Shown here piece after piece: positions 45,840 to 54,337 of a stretch of DNA of 64,000 nt. The notes beneath the pieces were generated by a model that saw only the letters and a program-made list of their open reading frames with translations, was not told the origin of the DNA and did not search any database. The DNA lies in contig CAJTOJ010000007.1 in assembly GCA_910577665.1 (NCBI GenBank), positions 61,292 through 125,291 on the forward strand, in the 5' to 3' direction. Within the stretch, counting starts at the first letter, position 1. Each line of letters begins with the position of its first letter. Made by a program: the position numbers and the translations under genes. This DNA is from an uncultured Acetatifactor sp. (GTDB taxonomy: Bacteria; Bacillota; Clostridia; Lachnospirales; Lachnospiraceae).

Positions 45840-46776
45840 CTGCCTGATCCCTTTTTCCGTCTTTGCCGACCTGGTTCAGCCTGTGCTCAAAGTCACGTCT
45901 GTCCTTGGCCGCCATGACTTCCAGGATCATCCCGGAAAAGAAAGACTGAATCCCTGCCAGCACCATAAAACCACAGACAATCAGTGTAGGAAACCTGGGT
46001 ACCAGACCGGTGTCCAGATACACCGCCACGATAGGAAGCATCATCGCAGCCGCCACCAGCACAAGAAGCAGACATATGATCCCAAAGAACTGCATTGGCT
46101 TGTAATTCCGGTAAAGCTGCAGCATCTTGCGGATCACCCGGAAGCCATCCCTGTACGTATTGAGTTTGGACACACTGCCCTCAGGCCTGTCCCTGTATTC
46201 CACCACCACATTTTCTACCTGCATATTATAGTTCACAGCATGGATGGTCATCTCTGTCTCTATCTCAAAGCCTTTGGAGAAGACCGGAAATGTCTTCACG
46301 AACTCATAGCTGAATGCCCTGTACCCTGTCATGATGTCCTTGATATCAGAATGGAACAGACTGTTGATGCCTGCCCGCATCAGAGAGTTCCCAAAATTGT
46401 GAAAAGGCCGCTTATTCTCCGCAAAATACGTAGAAGAAAGCCTGTCCCCCACCACCATGTCCGCATGATGGTGCAGCACCTTATCTGTCAGCTTTCTGGC
46501 ACAGTCCAGAGGGTAGGTGTCATCCCCGTCAATCATCAGGTAACACTCCGCGTCAATCTCCCGGAACATCCTGCGGATCACATTTCCTTTCCCCTGCTTG
46601 TACTCATAGCGGATCTCTGCCCCGGCCTCCCTGGCCAGTTCCACAGTCCGGTCCGTGGAATTGTTGTCATATACATAGACCACTGCCTCCGGCAGGGCCT
46701 GGTGTACATCCTTTACCACCTTTGCGATTGTCTGCTCCTCATTGTAGCAGGGAATCAACACTGCAATTTTATCCAT
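45823..46776 (-). CDS. Family-2 glycosyltransferase (GtrB-like)
   Basis: The 317-residue enzyme has IAVLIPCYNEEQTI, YVYDNNSTDRTVELA, the metal motif IDGDDTYPLD near residue 85, DIMTGYRAFS, and two C-terminal helices (about 225-285). It belongs to the group of GT2 enzymes that load sugars on polyprenyl phosphate. The start is ATG 46776 (MDKIAV), near an AGGATACAGG site; the 11 extra residues upstream are less likely. It is the first gene of the 36.3-46.8 kb minus-strand unit and follows an extended -10 promoter. It overlaps DUF6020 by 17 nt. Confidence 0.85.
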   Translation of the reverse strand: MDKIAVLIPCYNEEQTIAKVVKDVHQALPEAVVYVYDNNSTDRTVELAREAGAEIRYEYKQGKGNVIRRMFREIDAECYLMIDGDDTYPLDCARKLTDKVLHHHADMVVGDRLSSTYFAENKRPFHNFGNSLMRAGINSLFHSDIKDIMTGYRAFSYEFVKTFPVFSKGFEIETEMTIHAVNYNMQVENVVVEYRDRPEGSVSKLNTYRDGFRVIRKMLQLYRNYKPMQFFGIICLLLVLVAAAMMLPIVAVYLDTGLVPRFPTLIVCGFMVLAGIQSFFSGMILEVMAAKDRRDFEHRLNQVGKDGKRDQADEETM

Positions 46777-46836
46777 CTCCTGTATCCTTTCCAGGTCAAC
46801 TGTCCGCATGATATCAAAAAAGCCTTTTGTTCCAAC

Positions 46837-46845
46837 ATTATAGCA
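46837..46845 (-). promoter_or_regulatory. Extended -10 promoter of the 36.3-46.8 kb unit
   Basis: The minus strand reads TGCTATAAT, a perfect TATAAT with the TGn extension, about 60 nt before ATG 46776. No good -35 is seen, as is usual for extended -10 promoters. Confidence 0.55.
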
Positions 46846-46993
46846 CAGCTATAAAACATCAGCCACTGTTTTTATATGATAATTTGTGTTATACTCTCTA
46901 GAAAGCATAACCATTCACAGCAACAGATGCGCACAAAACCTCATAAACAGGCCTTTTTTCGGCGCAAATGCACAGACAAAGGAGTCCCGTCAT

Positions 46994-48643
46994 ATGCATA
47001 TGTTTATCCAGAAGCTATATACATTTTCCTGCCGTTTTATACAGTTTTTCAGCTTCGTGCTGGCTCTCCTGCTGTTTCTTGGCAGTTTCCTGGCCACATG
47101 CTACAGCACCGACATGGTCTCCCAGCAGGTTCTCACTCGCCTGGACAACCCTCTGTGGAATCTGGCCGGTACTGCCCTTCTGACCTGTATGGTTTTTCTG
47201 GCTGCCAGATCCTGTAAGGACAGACACAGAACGTTTTTTCTCACAGTCATCGTCCTTCTATGGGCCTGTGTCACAGGCGCCCTTTTGATCGTCTACGGCA
47301 AGACAGTCCCCGCAGCAGATGCCATGTCTGTATATGCGGCAGCCCAGGATCTGGCCGGAGGCAGCACCGCTGTCATACACCCCACTGACTCCTACCTCTC
47401 CTACTACCCACAGCAGATGGGGCTGGTAGCCTTTTTCGAGGTGCTGATACGGTTCTGGAACCTGCTTTCCTTCCAGGCACCTGCCTACCATTTTATCAAA
47501 TGTGTCTATGTGCTGCTGGCCTGTGTCATCCTTTTCTTCCAGAAAATGACCGTACGCCTGCTCTTTCAGGACAGCAAGGCCGAAAACATCTATCTGATCC
47601 TGGCGGCATGCAACCTGCCCTTTTTGATGTACACTTCCTTCGTATATGGGGAGATTCCCTCCTTCGCCGCCATTTCAGGAGGTTTCTATTTCCTGCTAAG
47701 GCTGCTGGCACGAAAAGGCCCCCGGCGGAATATCTGGCGCGATGCCACAGCCTCCCTGCTTCTTCTGGCCCTGGGCGTGATGCTCCGGAAGAATACCCTG
47801 ATCCTGGTAATCGCCGTATTGATTGTAGTACTTCTGCAGGGAATGAAGGAAAAGAGATATGGTCTTTTTATTTATGCGCTGATTTGTGCATGGAGCTGTT
47901 TCTCCATACTGCCCCTGATCCAGAAGGGCTATGAGTGGAGGGCTGGTGCTTCTCTCAAAAGCGGTGTCCCTGCCATGTCCTATTTTGCAATGGGCATGCA
48001 GGAATCCTCCCGGGGCAATGGATGGTACAATGGCTATAACTTCAATACCTACCAGAACACCGGAATGGATACAGAAGCAACAAATGCCCTAAGCCGGGAA
48101 GCCATCCGGGAACGCCTGTCCTATTTCCAGGCACACCCTGCTTACATGGGTGATTTCTACCTGCACAAGCACCTGTCCCAGTGGGCAGACGGTACCTATG
48201 CATGCAGACAGGCCACCCTTGCCACCTTCGGCGGCAGGAGCAGCCTGTTCCAGTCCCTATACGAAGGCTCTCTGAGCCGTTCCTTCATTGAATATTGCAA
48301 TCTGTTCCAGACACTTCTGTATCTGGGCACAGTATTGTTCTGTTGCAGACCATTCAGACATGCCTGGAAACATCCCAGGATACCCGGCCCGGACACCACC
48401 CCCGGCACTAAGTCCCGGGAAATGACAGTGCCTGTCCCTCCTGCCTCCCAGGCCTCCCTCCAGGGACTTCCTCTGTACCTGGGGCTGATTGGTGTCATAG
48501 GCGGGTTCCTGTTCCACATCATATGGGAAGCCAATTCCCGCTATATCTTCCTCTATAGCCTGTTGCTGATGCCCTATTGCGCCAGAGGACTTTCCACCTT
48601 CCCGGATCTGCGCAGTTTCTTCTCCAGGCGCCCGGCTCAATAG
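46994..48643 (+). CDS. GT-C-like multi-spanning membrane protein
   Basis: The 549-residue polytopic protein has an external loop after helix 3 (KTVPAADAMSVYAAAQDLAG, with TDSYLSYYPQQMGLVAFFEV), a middle region with MLRKNTLILVI, a long external part (about 330-440, QESSRGNGWYNGYNFNTYQN) and FLFHIIWEANSRYIFLYSLL near the end. This resembles GT39-like mannosyltransferase-type proteins. The remnant at 34.1-34.7 kb is a relative. ATG 46994 follows AAAGGAG, so the 36-residue extension from 46886 is rejected. It is a lone plus-strand gene; its last seven bases overlap the end of the convergent 48.6-50.0 kb gene. Confidence 0.72.
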   Translation: MHMFIQKLYTFSCRFIQFFSFVLALLLFLGSFLATCYSTDMVSQQVLTRLDNPLWNLAGTALLTCMVFLAARSCKDRHRTFFLTVIVLLWACVTGALLIVYGKTVPAADAMSVYAAAQDLAGGSTAVIHPTDSYLSYYPQQMGLVAFFEVLIRFWNLLSFQAPAYHFIKCVYVLLACVILFFQKMTVRLLFQDSKAENIYLILAACNLPFLMYTSFVYGEIPSFAAISGGFYFLLRLLARKGPRRNIWRDATASLLLLALGVMLRKNTLILVIAVLIVVLLQGMKEKRYGLFIYALICAWSCFSILPLIQKGYEWRAGASLKSGVPAMSYFAMGMQESSRGNGWYNGYNFNTYQNTGMDTEATNALSREAIRERLSYFQAHPAYMGDFYLHKHLSQWADGTYACRQATLATFGGRSSLFQSLYEGSLSRSFIEYCNLFQTLLYLGTVLFCCRPFRHAWKHPRIPGPDTTPGTKSREMTVPVPPASQASLQGLPLYLGLIGVIGGFLFHIIWEANSRYIFLYSLLLMPYCARGLSTFPDLRSFFSRRPAQ

Positions 48644-50007
48644 TACATGTGCCCCATCCAGTATACACGGAAATAGAATACTCCACAGACAAAATGCACC
48701 AGGTAAGCCAGCCACTGTGCACCCACAAGCCAGGGCCGCAGTCTTCCCCCTGCTCCTTTCGGCCTGACCGTGTCCTGCAGCAGCAGAACCAGGGCGCCCA
48801 GATGGCAGAAGAAAATCCCATACATATATCCCCAGGAAAAGTTGAAGTCAGCCTTCCGGAATCCCTTCTCGTACAGGAAGAAAGCCATGGCAAAACTCAT
48901 CAGGTAAATCTGCCAGGAGAACCGGTACAGGGTATTCCTCTTCAGTTCCTTGAAATGCAACACCAGCACCAGCAGCGGAAATCCCACTGCCAGGCAGACT
49001 GCCAGGGGGATGCAGTCACAATATTCCCCCCATACTTCTCCCAGGCAGAAACCCAGTCCCCCTTCTTTTCCCTCTTCGGGCACAAACACCCCCCGGTACT
49101 GATACAGCAGGTCAGCAAAAGTGGGTACAAAGCACAGCCCCAGACATATGGTGGGCACCAGATTGCGAAAACTGCTTCGAAACAGACGCCACACCATGAC
49201 CAGACCCGCCGCTCCTACCAGCACAATGGTAAAACTGGGCTTCGTCATAGTAGCCACCAGCAGAAACACCGAAAAGAGCACATAATCCCGTATATCCCCC
49301 TGGAAACCTTTTGCAGTGCCTGCAGCATCCCGGCCATTGTCATCTGCAGAACTTCTCTCCCGCCTGCTTCCAATGCCCTTTTCATACACAGGAAGCAGCC
49401 TGGCAAACCATAAAAACGCCAGGATTGCAAATGGTCTGGCCGCCATATAGGTGGCATTGTGAAAAGGGTTAGGCGTAAAAACCCCCAGATAGATGAATTT
49501 GATTCCCGGCAGATAGATCCCTTTGGGGGGATACAGCATGGAAATGAAAAACAGCGATACTGCCAGGGCACTGAGAAGAGGTCCTGCCACCCATCCCCAG
49601 CCCAGGCGCCTGCCCTGCACAGCCATAGTGCCTCTTCCCTGCAACCATCCCTTCAAGTCCTCCAGCGCCAGATGGTTCAACGCCGCCTTGGTGATCACAA
49701 TGGCCAGGCTGTTCAGCAGCATTGTGGCAATGGCTACGGAAAGCTCCGCCGGAGCCACCAGATGGATCAAGGCTGCCAGCTTGAAAAAGACGGGATAAGG
49801 GAAATTATATTTGCTTTCCAGCCCCTGCATCTCCAGGATATATGCCTTCATATCGGAATGATACGACTGGGGGCTCCCCAGGGTCTGCTTGTGGAAAAGG
49901 GTCAAGGTGACCCCGGACACCACCACCAGCAGCACTGCAAACAACCCCCAGTCTACTATCCTGTCCCAGTTTTTGAACCGATTCCCTTTGTTCTGCGATG
50001 TAACCAT
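48637..50007 (-). CDS. Membrane protein with FTPNPFHNATY motif (copy 2)
   Basis: The 456-residue paralogue of the 27.4-28.7 kb protein has SDMKAYILEMQGL in the first loop, FTPNPFHNATYMAARPFAIL near residue 185, VATMTKPSFTIVLVG, and FSWGYMYGIFFCHLGALVLL near the end. It has an extra charged cytoplasmic loop (about 210-245, GIGSRRERSSADDNGRD). Family not recognised; the conserved PNPFHNATY element between helices is the best candidate active-site loop. ATG 50007 (MVTSQNKG) follows AAGG; start codons up to 50082 are alternatives. It lies downstream of pseC and is probably co-transcribed. Confidence 0.65.
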   Translation of the reverse strand: MVTSQNKGNRFKNWDRIVDWGLFAVLLVVVSGVTLTLFHKQTLGSPQSYHSDMKAYILEMQGLESKYNFPYPVFFKLAALIHLVAPAELSVAIATMLLNSLAIVITKAALNHLALEDLKGWLQGRGTMAVQGRRLGWGWVAGPLLSALAVSLFFISMLYPPKGIYLPGIKFIYLGVFTPNPFHNATYMAARPFAILAFLWFARLLPVYEKGIGSRRERSSADDNGRDAAGTAKGFQGDIRDYVLFSVFLLVATMTKPSFTIVLVGAAGLVMVWRLFRSSFRNLVPTICLGLCFVPTFADLLYQYRGVFVPEEGKEGGLGFCLGEVWGEYCDCIPLAVCLAVGFPLLVLVLHFKELKRNTLYRFSWQIYLMSFAMAFFLYEKGFRKADFNFSWGYMYGIFFCHLGALVLLLQDTVRPKGAGGRLRPWLVGAQWLAYLVHFVCGVFYFRVYWMGHMYY

Positions 50008-50127
50008 ACTGATACCTTTTTGCTTTCCAGATCCCATTCCCGGCACCTTTTCCCTGACCCTGTATGCCTTGCGGCCTGCCATCTCTCATCGTACAGGCCT
50101 GCAGGCATTCCCCGTGCTGTCACACAG

Positions 50128-51321
50128 CTACTTCCTGTAATGTTCCACCACCTTTTGCACTGCGTGGATCACATCCTCCACATCCGCATCTGTCATGGCA
50201 TAATAAAGAGGGATGCTCATGGAAGACATATAATAGGCTTCTGCATGGGGGCACAGCCCTTTCCCATATCCCAGCTTCTCATAATAGGAATGCCAGTATA
50301 CCGGCAGATAATGCACCTGGGGGCAGGTATTCTCTGCATACAGGGCATCAAAGAACTGTCGCCGGTCGCAGGTCAGTTTCTCCAGGTCCAGACGCAATAC
50401 ATACAGATGTCTGGTGGTATCCGATTCCGGGATCTCCCTCTGGACAACAATCTCCGGCATCCGGGAAAATGCCTGGTCATAGCGTTTCACGATTTCCTTC
50501 CTGCGGGCAGCAAACTTAGGCAGCTTTCCAAGCTGGCTCAAAAGCAATGCTGCCTGGAAATCCGTCATGCGGTAATTAAAGCCCAGATCCACCTGCTCAT
50601 TGTACCAGAGCGCATCTGTAGGATGTACCATCTCCTCCTGGCTTCGGGTGATTCCATGGGTCCGAAGCCGCATCAGCTTCCGATAGAGCTGCTCATCGTT
50701 GGTGGTGATGGCGCCCCCTTCCCCCCCTGTCACTGTCTTCACCGGGTGAAAGCTGAAGCATGTCATATCTGCAATGCTCCCTATGGGAGTTCCCTTATAC
50801 CGGGTGCCTATGGCATGGGCCGCATCCTCAATATACACCAGCCCATGCTCCCTACAGATCTCCCGGAGTGCATCCTGCTCCACTGACTGCCCCGTGAAGT
50901 CCACTGCCACAATTCCCTTTGTACGGGGTGTAACCAGACGGCGGACAGCCTCTGGATCCACATTGTAGGTATGAGGATCTATATCCGCAAATACCGGCTT
51001 TGCACCACAGTACAGCACACAGTTGGAAGATGCCGCAAACGTAATGGAACTGACGATCACCTCATCCCCCTTTGAAAAACCTGCCGCCAGGGCTGCCAGA
51101 TGAAGCGCTGCTGTCCCGTTGGCCACCACCACGGCATATCTGGCCCCTGTGACTTCACAGATCTTCTTCTCCAGCGCCTCCACCCTGGGGCCACTGGTAA
51201 TCAGATCACTGCGCAACGCCTGCGCTACAGCCTCTATGTCATCCTGTTCAATACACTGCCTTCCATAATAAATCGGCTTCTCCCGCACCGGAGTCCCGCC
51301 GAATATTGCAAGCTGTTCCAT
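50128..51321 (-). CDS. pseC: UDP-4-amino-4,6-dideoxy-N-acetyl-L-altrosamine transaminase, PseC
   Basis: PseC aminates the 4-keto sugar made by PseB in pseudaminic acid synthesis. The 397-residue enzyme has IYYGRQCIEQDDIEAVAQAL at the N-terminus, SSITFAASSNCVLYCGA, the PLP lysine K195 in CFSFHPVKTVTGGEGGA, RTHGITRSQEEM and LGFNYRMTDFQAALLLSQL. The HPVKxxTGGEGG and THGITR signatures separate it from WecE and 3-aminotransferases. The start is ATG 51321, five bases after AGGAGGG; the longer frame to 51438 is untranslated leader. Unlike the other pse genes it stands 35 kb away from them, with its own promoter and a hairpin in the leader. Confidence 0.87.
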   Translation of the reverse strand: MEQLAIFGGTPVREKPIYYGRQCIEQDDIEAVAQALRSDLITSGPRVEALEKKICEVTGARYAVVVANGTAALHLAALAAGFSKGDEVIVSSITFAASSNCVLYCGAKPVFADIDPHTYNVDPEAVRRLVTPRTKGIVAVDFTGQSVEQDALREICREHGLVYIEDAAHAIGTRYKGTPIGSIADMTCFSFHPVKTVTGGEGGAITTNDEQLYRKLMRLRTHGITRSQEEMVHPTDALWYNEQVDLGFNYRMTDFQAALLLSQLGKLPKFAARRKEIVKRYDQAFSRMPEIVVQREIPESDTTRHLYVLRLDLEKLTCDRRQFFDALYAENTCPQVHYLPVYWHSYYEKLGYGKGLCPHAEAYYMSSMSIPLYYAMTDADVEDVIHAVQKVVEHYRK

Positions 51322-51370
51322 ATATACCCTCCTATTATTGCAGATATGTGGGCTATCATTCCCGAAAACC

Positions 51371-51400
51371 AGTTGTCCCACAGAAACCTGTGGGACAACT
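51371..51400 (-). promoter_or_regulatory. Perfect 13-bp hairpin in pseC leader
   Basis: Arms AGTTGTCCCACAG (51371-51383) and CTGTGGGACAACT (51388-51400) enclose a four-base loop. It lies 50 nt before the pseC ATG and just after the candidate promoter, so it would form at the very 5' end of the transcript. No T-run follows on either strand, so a plain terminator is unlikely. An mRNA-stabilising stem or a protein-binding operator is more likely. Confidence 0.55.
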
Positions 51401-51416
51401 GACTTCTGATCTATAT

Positions 51417-51445
51417 AGTTTAACAGGAAAAATCCCATGTTACAA
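51417..51445 (-). promoter_or_regulatory. Candidate pseC promoter
   Basis: TTGTAA (51445-51440), a 17-base spacer and TAAACT (51422-51417) on the minus strand. It is the only reasonable promoter in the 281-nt gap between pseC and the next gene. Confidence 0.45.
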
Positions 51446-51602
51446 GGTAATTATCTCCAAATTTTCCCCAATTCCCCCCTCCGGCATTTTATCCTGCCTC
51501 CCTCTGCCACTTTCCCCTTCCTGGCCGCTGATTGCACCACCCTTCCATCCTGTGCTGTAGCAGGGCGGGAATTCCGGGATCTGACAGGGCTTCCATGCCG
51601 GA

Positions 51603-52142
51603 TCAGAAGGGGATGATCTCCAGGATCTCCTTCAGCTTCCTTAACCTGCCAATGTCCTCATCATACAACTTCTTCTCATATCCAACCTCTTCCATGATGA
51701 AGCGCATATGGTCGTACTCCTCCTGGTTGATCTTGACGTCTTCGTCACGGGTGATTTCCTTTAGGCATATTCTGGACATATGTACCTTGTCCATCAGGTT
51801 CGTGATGATGTAGCTGTTCTTCTTCCTTCTGGAATACTCCACGATCATATCCATGTTGTAGTATCTTTCCTGCCTGCTGATCGACTTCTTGATTGCCAGA
51901 ATCAACCGCACCGCCTTGGGGCTTAATATTCCAGGCTTCAAGCAGGTCTCCAGCTCCTGTACCCAGCGGCAGACTGCATAGAAGCTCTTCTCTTCTGCGG
52001 CCAGCTCCTCCCGCTTCCTCTGCATCTCGGTGTCGATCTCTTTCTGGTTCCGCCTCAGATCCGTCTCTTTGTTCCTCCAGTAGTCCCTTGTGGTCATGTC
52101 AACTGTTCTGATGACTTTGTTTTTCGTTTCTTTCTTTTGCAT
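51603..52142 (-). CDS. Hypothetical charged helical protein
   Basis: The 179-residue protein is rich in Lys, Glu and Arg, with no signal peptide or membrane helix. Residues 25-60 (RNQKEIDTEMQRKREELAAE) should form a coiled coil, followed by CLKPGILSPKAVRLILAIKK and a helical tail. No family is recognised. ATG 52142 follows a dense purine run (AGGAGAGAGG). It is divergent from the BlaI repressor gene across a 237-nt A+T-rich region and carries no sugar-related motif, so it belongs to the regulatory cassette or is unrelated cargo. Confidence 0.7.
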   Translation of the reverse strand: MQKKETKNKVIRTVDMTTRDYWRNKETDLRRNQKEIDTEMQRKREELAAEEKSFYAVCRWVQELETCLKPGILSPKAVRLILAIKKSISRQERYYNMDMIVEYSRRKKNSYIITNLMDKVHMSRICLKEITRDEDVKINQEEYDHMRFIMEEVGYEKKLYDEDIGRLRKLKEILEIIPF

Positions 52143-52197
52143 ATTCCTCTCTCCTCTTCACGGTTATGACTGTCGCAATATATTGTTGCTTACATAA

Positions 52198-52226
52198 TAT
52201 AATCATATACTCGCGCTATCTGTCAA
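52198..52226 (-). promoter_or_regulatory. Possible promoter of hypothetical gene
   Basis: A perfect TTGACA (52226-52221) stands upstream of an A+T-rich block where several -10-like hexamers overlap (for example TATATT with a 19-base spacer). The box is clear, the -10 is not. Confidence 0.42.
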
Positions 52227-52306
52227 GTACTTTTGCAAAAATTTTTTAAAAATTTGAAAAAAATTGAAATTTACGGCATAAAACCCTATCATTTTTTTGA
52301 ATACCA

Positions 52307-52350
52307 TTGACTTAACACCATTTTATGTATATAATGCTACTTGACATAAA
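52307..52350 (+). promoter_or_regulatory. Promoter and candidate operator of the blaI-M56 operon
   Basis: TTGACT (52307-52312), 17 bases, TATAAT (52330-52335) is a near-perfect sigma-A promoter. Inverted arms TTTATGT (52322-52328) and ACATAAA (52344-52350) straddle the -10 and probable start point, where a BlaI-type dimer could block transcription. The minus-strand M56 gene has a promoter with the same -35 and -10 and the same spacing, but without these arms. Confidence 0.65.
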
Positions 52351-52379
52351 GTTTTCACAAACGCATAAAGGAGGCAACT

Positions 52380-52772
52380 ATGGCACAATTAAATCCCAGA
52401 GAATTAGATGTCTTAAATATCCTGTGGCGTACCGGCGAAGCTATGACGTCCACTGATATCGTAAATGAGCAGAGAGGTTTGACCCAGAGTACTGTTATCG
52501 CTGTTCTGCGTAAGCTTCTGAAGGACGAGCTGGTACAGGTAGATGGTGTAACCCACAGTGGAAAAGTTCTGAGCAGAACCTATCGCCCCACTGAGAATTC
52601 CAGGGAAGTTATCATGCGTAATTTCGCAGATGATTACGCCAACTTCAAGAATGTCATCTCCAAGTCCGATCTGTGTGCTGCCATTCTCCACATTGAGCAG
52701 ACCCCGGAGCAGATGAAGGAAGAGATCTCCAAGCTGAAAGACATCCTGGCTGAATACGAAGCGAAACTGTAA
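52380..52772 (+). CDS. BlaI/MecI/CopY-family transcriptional repressor
   Basis: The 130-residue protein has a winged-helix DNA-binding domain (about 1-75: LNPRELDVLNILWRTGEAMT, then LTQSTVIAVLRKLLKDELV) and a C-terminal dimerisation part. Family members repress their own operon and are released when a partner M56 metalloprotease triggers cleavage. The M56 gene follows at 30 nt. ATG 52380 follows AAAGGAGG. No beta-lactamase or penicillin-binding gene is near, so the regulon is probably not antibiotic resistance. Confidence 0.9.
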   Translation: MAQLNPRELDVLNILWRTGEAMTSTDIVNEQRGLTQSTVIAVLRKLLKDELVQVDGVTHSGKVLSRTYRPTENSREVIMRNFADDYANFKNVISKSDLCAAILHIEQTPEQMKEEISKLKDILAEYEAKL

Positions 52773-52802
52773 ATAACGCCCCACAAAAGAGAACACGCGC
52801 AT

Positions 52803-53936
52803 ATGGTACATTATTCTTTTTCTACAATCTTGATGACTTTCATCACATGTAATTTGATTATAGTATTGATTACTATGTGTTTTAAGCGTGAGAAAATACT
52901 GCTGTCTATTGGCTACAAGCTGACGGCAGTATTTTTAGTTCTCACCTTGCTTCGGGTACTGTTTCCATTTGAACTGCCCTTTGCAAAAAATGTTTATCTG
53001 CCTACCGCATTATCCGCTGTCATAGTCCTTATCCGCCATCCATTTCTCAAGCCCTGGGGATTACCAGTTTCCCTCTGGACCGCATTTGAGCTGGTCTGGA
53101 TCATAGGCTTTATCATCAGACTCTACAAACAGAACAAAGAGCATAAAGCATTTTACCGCTTTCTCCGGCTATGCGGCCGGGACATCACCATGGAAGAACC
53201 CTATCATTCTGTTCTCTCCACAGTCTGCGGTATGCGTAAAAATCCTTTTCGCCTGCTGCGTATTCCGAATCTGCAATTCCCCGTCCTGGTAGGGATCTGG
53301 CATCCCTGTATCCTGCTTCCGGATCATTATGAACTGACCCCGGATGAGCTGTACTACACCCTGCGCCATGAAACCTTTCATCACTATAAACGGGATCTCA
53401 TCACAAAATATGGGGTCAGTTTGCTGTGCATGATCTACTGGTGGAACCCTGCCTGTGTCACCATCAAAAAACAGTTGTACCATGTCATGGAAATGCGGGT
53501 TGATGAAAATGTTGCAGGCATGGACAAGCATACTGCAGTGGCTTATCTGTCCTCCATCATAAATATTATGGAGAATCTGCAATCCGATGACCAGGTTCCC
53601 GTCCCATCCGGCATCTCTGCTTTCCTGACCAAGGAACAGACTGTGGAAGTACGGCAACGTTTTCATATGCTCTGCAATAAGAAGCGGACACAATGGCCAC
53701 TTTTTATTGCATTGCTGACCATAATAGCGGGGATTTATCTGGGGTCCTATTTGGTTATTTTTGAGGCGGATTTTGTATCAGATTTAACGGCTCCTAATAC
53801 AATATCCACCCCAAACGAATTTTATGCCATTCTCAACCAAGATGGAACATACCATATATATTACAATGAAATTTTTATTGAATACACAGACACTTTGGAA
53901 TACTACCCGCCCGATATTCTAATAATAGATAAATAA
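52803..53936 (+). CDS. M56-family (BlaR1-like) membrane metallopeptidase, copy 1
   Basis: The 377-residue protein has four or so helices: three in residues 5-105 and one near 300-320. A cytosolic zinc-peptidase domain carries TLRHETFHHYKRD (H189, E190, H193) and the downstream glutamate region MEMRVDENVAG. After the last helix only about 55 residues lie outside, ending YYNEIFIEYTDTLEYYPPDI; the penicillin-sensor domain of BlaR1 is absent. It should inactivate the BlaI-type repressor on an unknown signal. The 54.3-55.5 kb gene is a close paralogue. The leader CAAAAGAGAA before both starts is shared. Confidence 0.88.
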   Translation: MVHYSFSTILMTFITCNLIIVLITMCFKREKILLSIGYKLTAVFLVLTLLRVLFPFELPFAKNVYLPTALSAVIVLIRHPFLKPWGLPVSLWTAFELVWIIGFIIRLYKQNKEHKAFYRFLRLCGRDITMEEPYHSVLSTVCGMRKNPFRLLRIPNLQFPVLVGIWHPCILLPDHYELTPDELYYTLRHETFHHYKRDLITKYGVSLLCMIYWWNPACVTIKKQLYHVMEMRVDENVAGMDKHTAVAYLSSIINIMENLQSDDQVPVPSGISAFLTKEQTVEVRQRFHMLCNKKRTQWPLFIALLTIIAGIYLGSYLVIFEADFVSDLTAPNTISTPNEFYAILNQDGTYHIYYNEIFIEYTDTLEYYPPDILIIDK

Positions 53937-54052
53937 CTTTTGGTATGTTTATAGACTAAAAAATATATTTTAAATACCATCAAACTATATTCAGCATACC
54001 CACAGAAATCCACAGAACTGAAGCAAAATTCTATAGACTACTAATCAATCAT

Positions 54053-54322
54053 TTACCCCAAATCCGGAAGGCCATCCCAGTCACGAACATATATCCAATC
54101 ACCTTCCCAGGAACCCGTAGAATAATTGTATAAACGTTTATAAAGTTTATTATTTTCCACTTTCCATCTCCATTCCTTCTTGTCCGACAAAGGCTGTATT
54201 GTAGTTTCTTCAGATGCCGCCTGGACAGGTATTGTCGAAATTGGAGACATTAAAATAGATAAAGATAGGCACACTGCTCCTACTAAAGTCACCAAATTCT
54301 TAGTTACTTTTTTATTTTTCAT
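54053..54322 (-). CDS. Small secreted peptide of the M56 cassette
   Basis: The 89-residue product has a basic start, a hydrophobic signal sequence (about 8-33) and a likely cleavage after VQA. The mature part of about 54 residues is aromatic and charged (KKEWRWKVENNKLYKRLYNY, then GSWEGDWIYVRDWDGLP). Six Trp residues are striking. Translation starts from AAGGAGG, 15 nt after the M56 copy 2 stop, so the two are co-expressed. No family is recognised. It could be the ligand sensed by the M56 ectodomains, a substrate, or a toxin-like secreted factor. Confidence 0.78.
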   Translation of the reverse strand: MKNKKVTKNLVTLVGAVCLSLSILMSPISTIPVQAASEETTIQPLSDKKEWRWKVENNKLYKRLYNYSTGSWEGDWIYVRDWDGLPDLG

Positions 54323-54337
54323 AACAAAATCCTCCTT

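Noticed and set aside
45697..46854. 385-residue plus-strand reading frame
   Set aside because: Antisense to the GT2 gene at 45.8-46.8 kb; His/Pro-rich shadow frame.
51322..51438. 39-residue N-terminal extension of PseC
   Set aside because: It runs across the leader hairpin and lacks a ribosome-binding site, while AGGAGGG marks ATG 51321.
53937..54052. Possible terminator between the M56 copy 1 and peptide genes
   Set aside because: GGTAT/ATACC and GGTATG/CATACC pairings are short, widely spaced and have no T-run at the right place.
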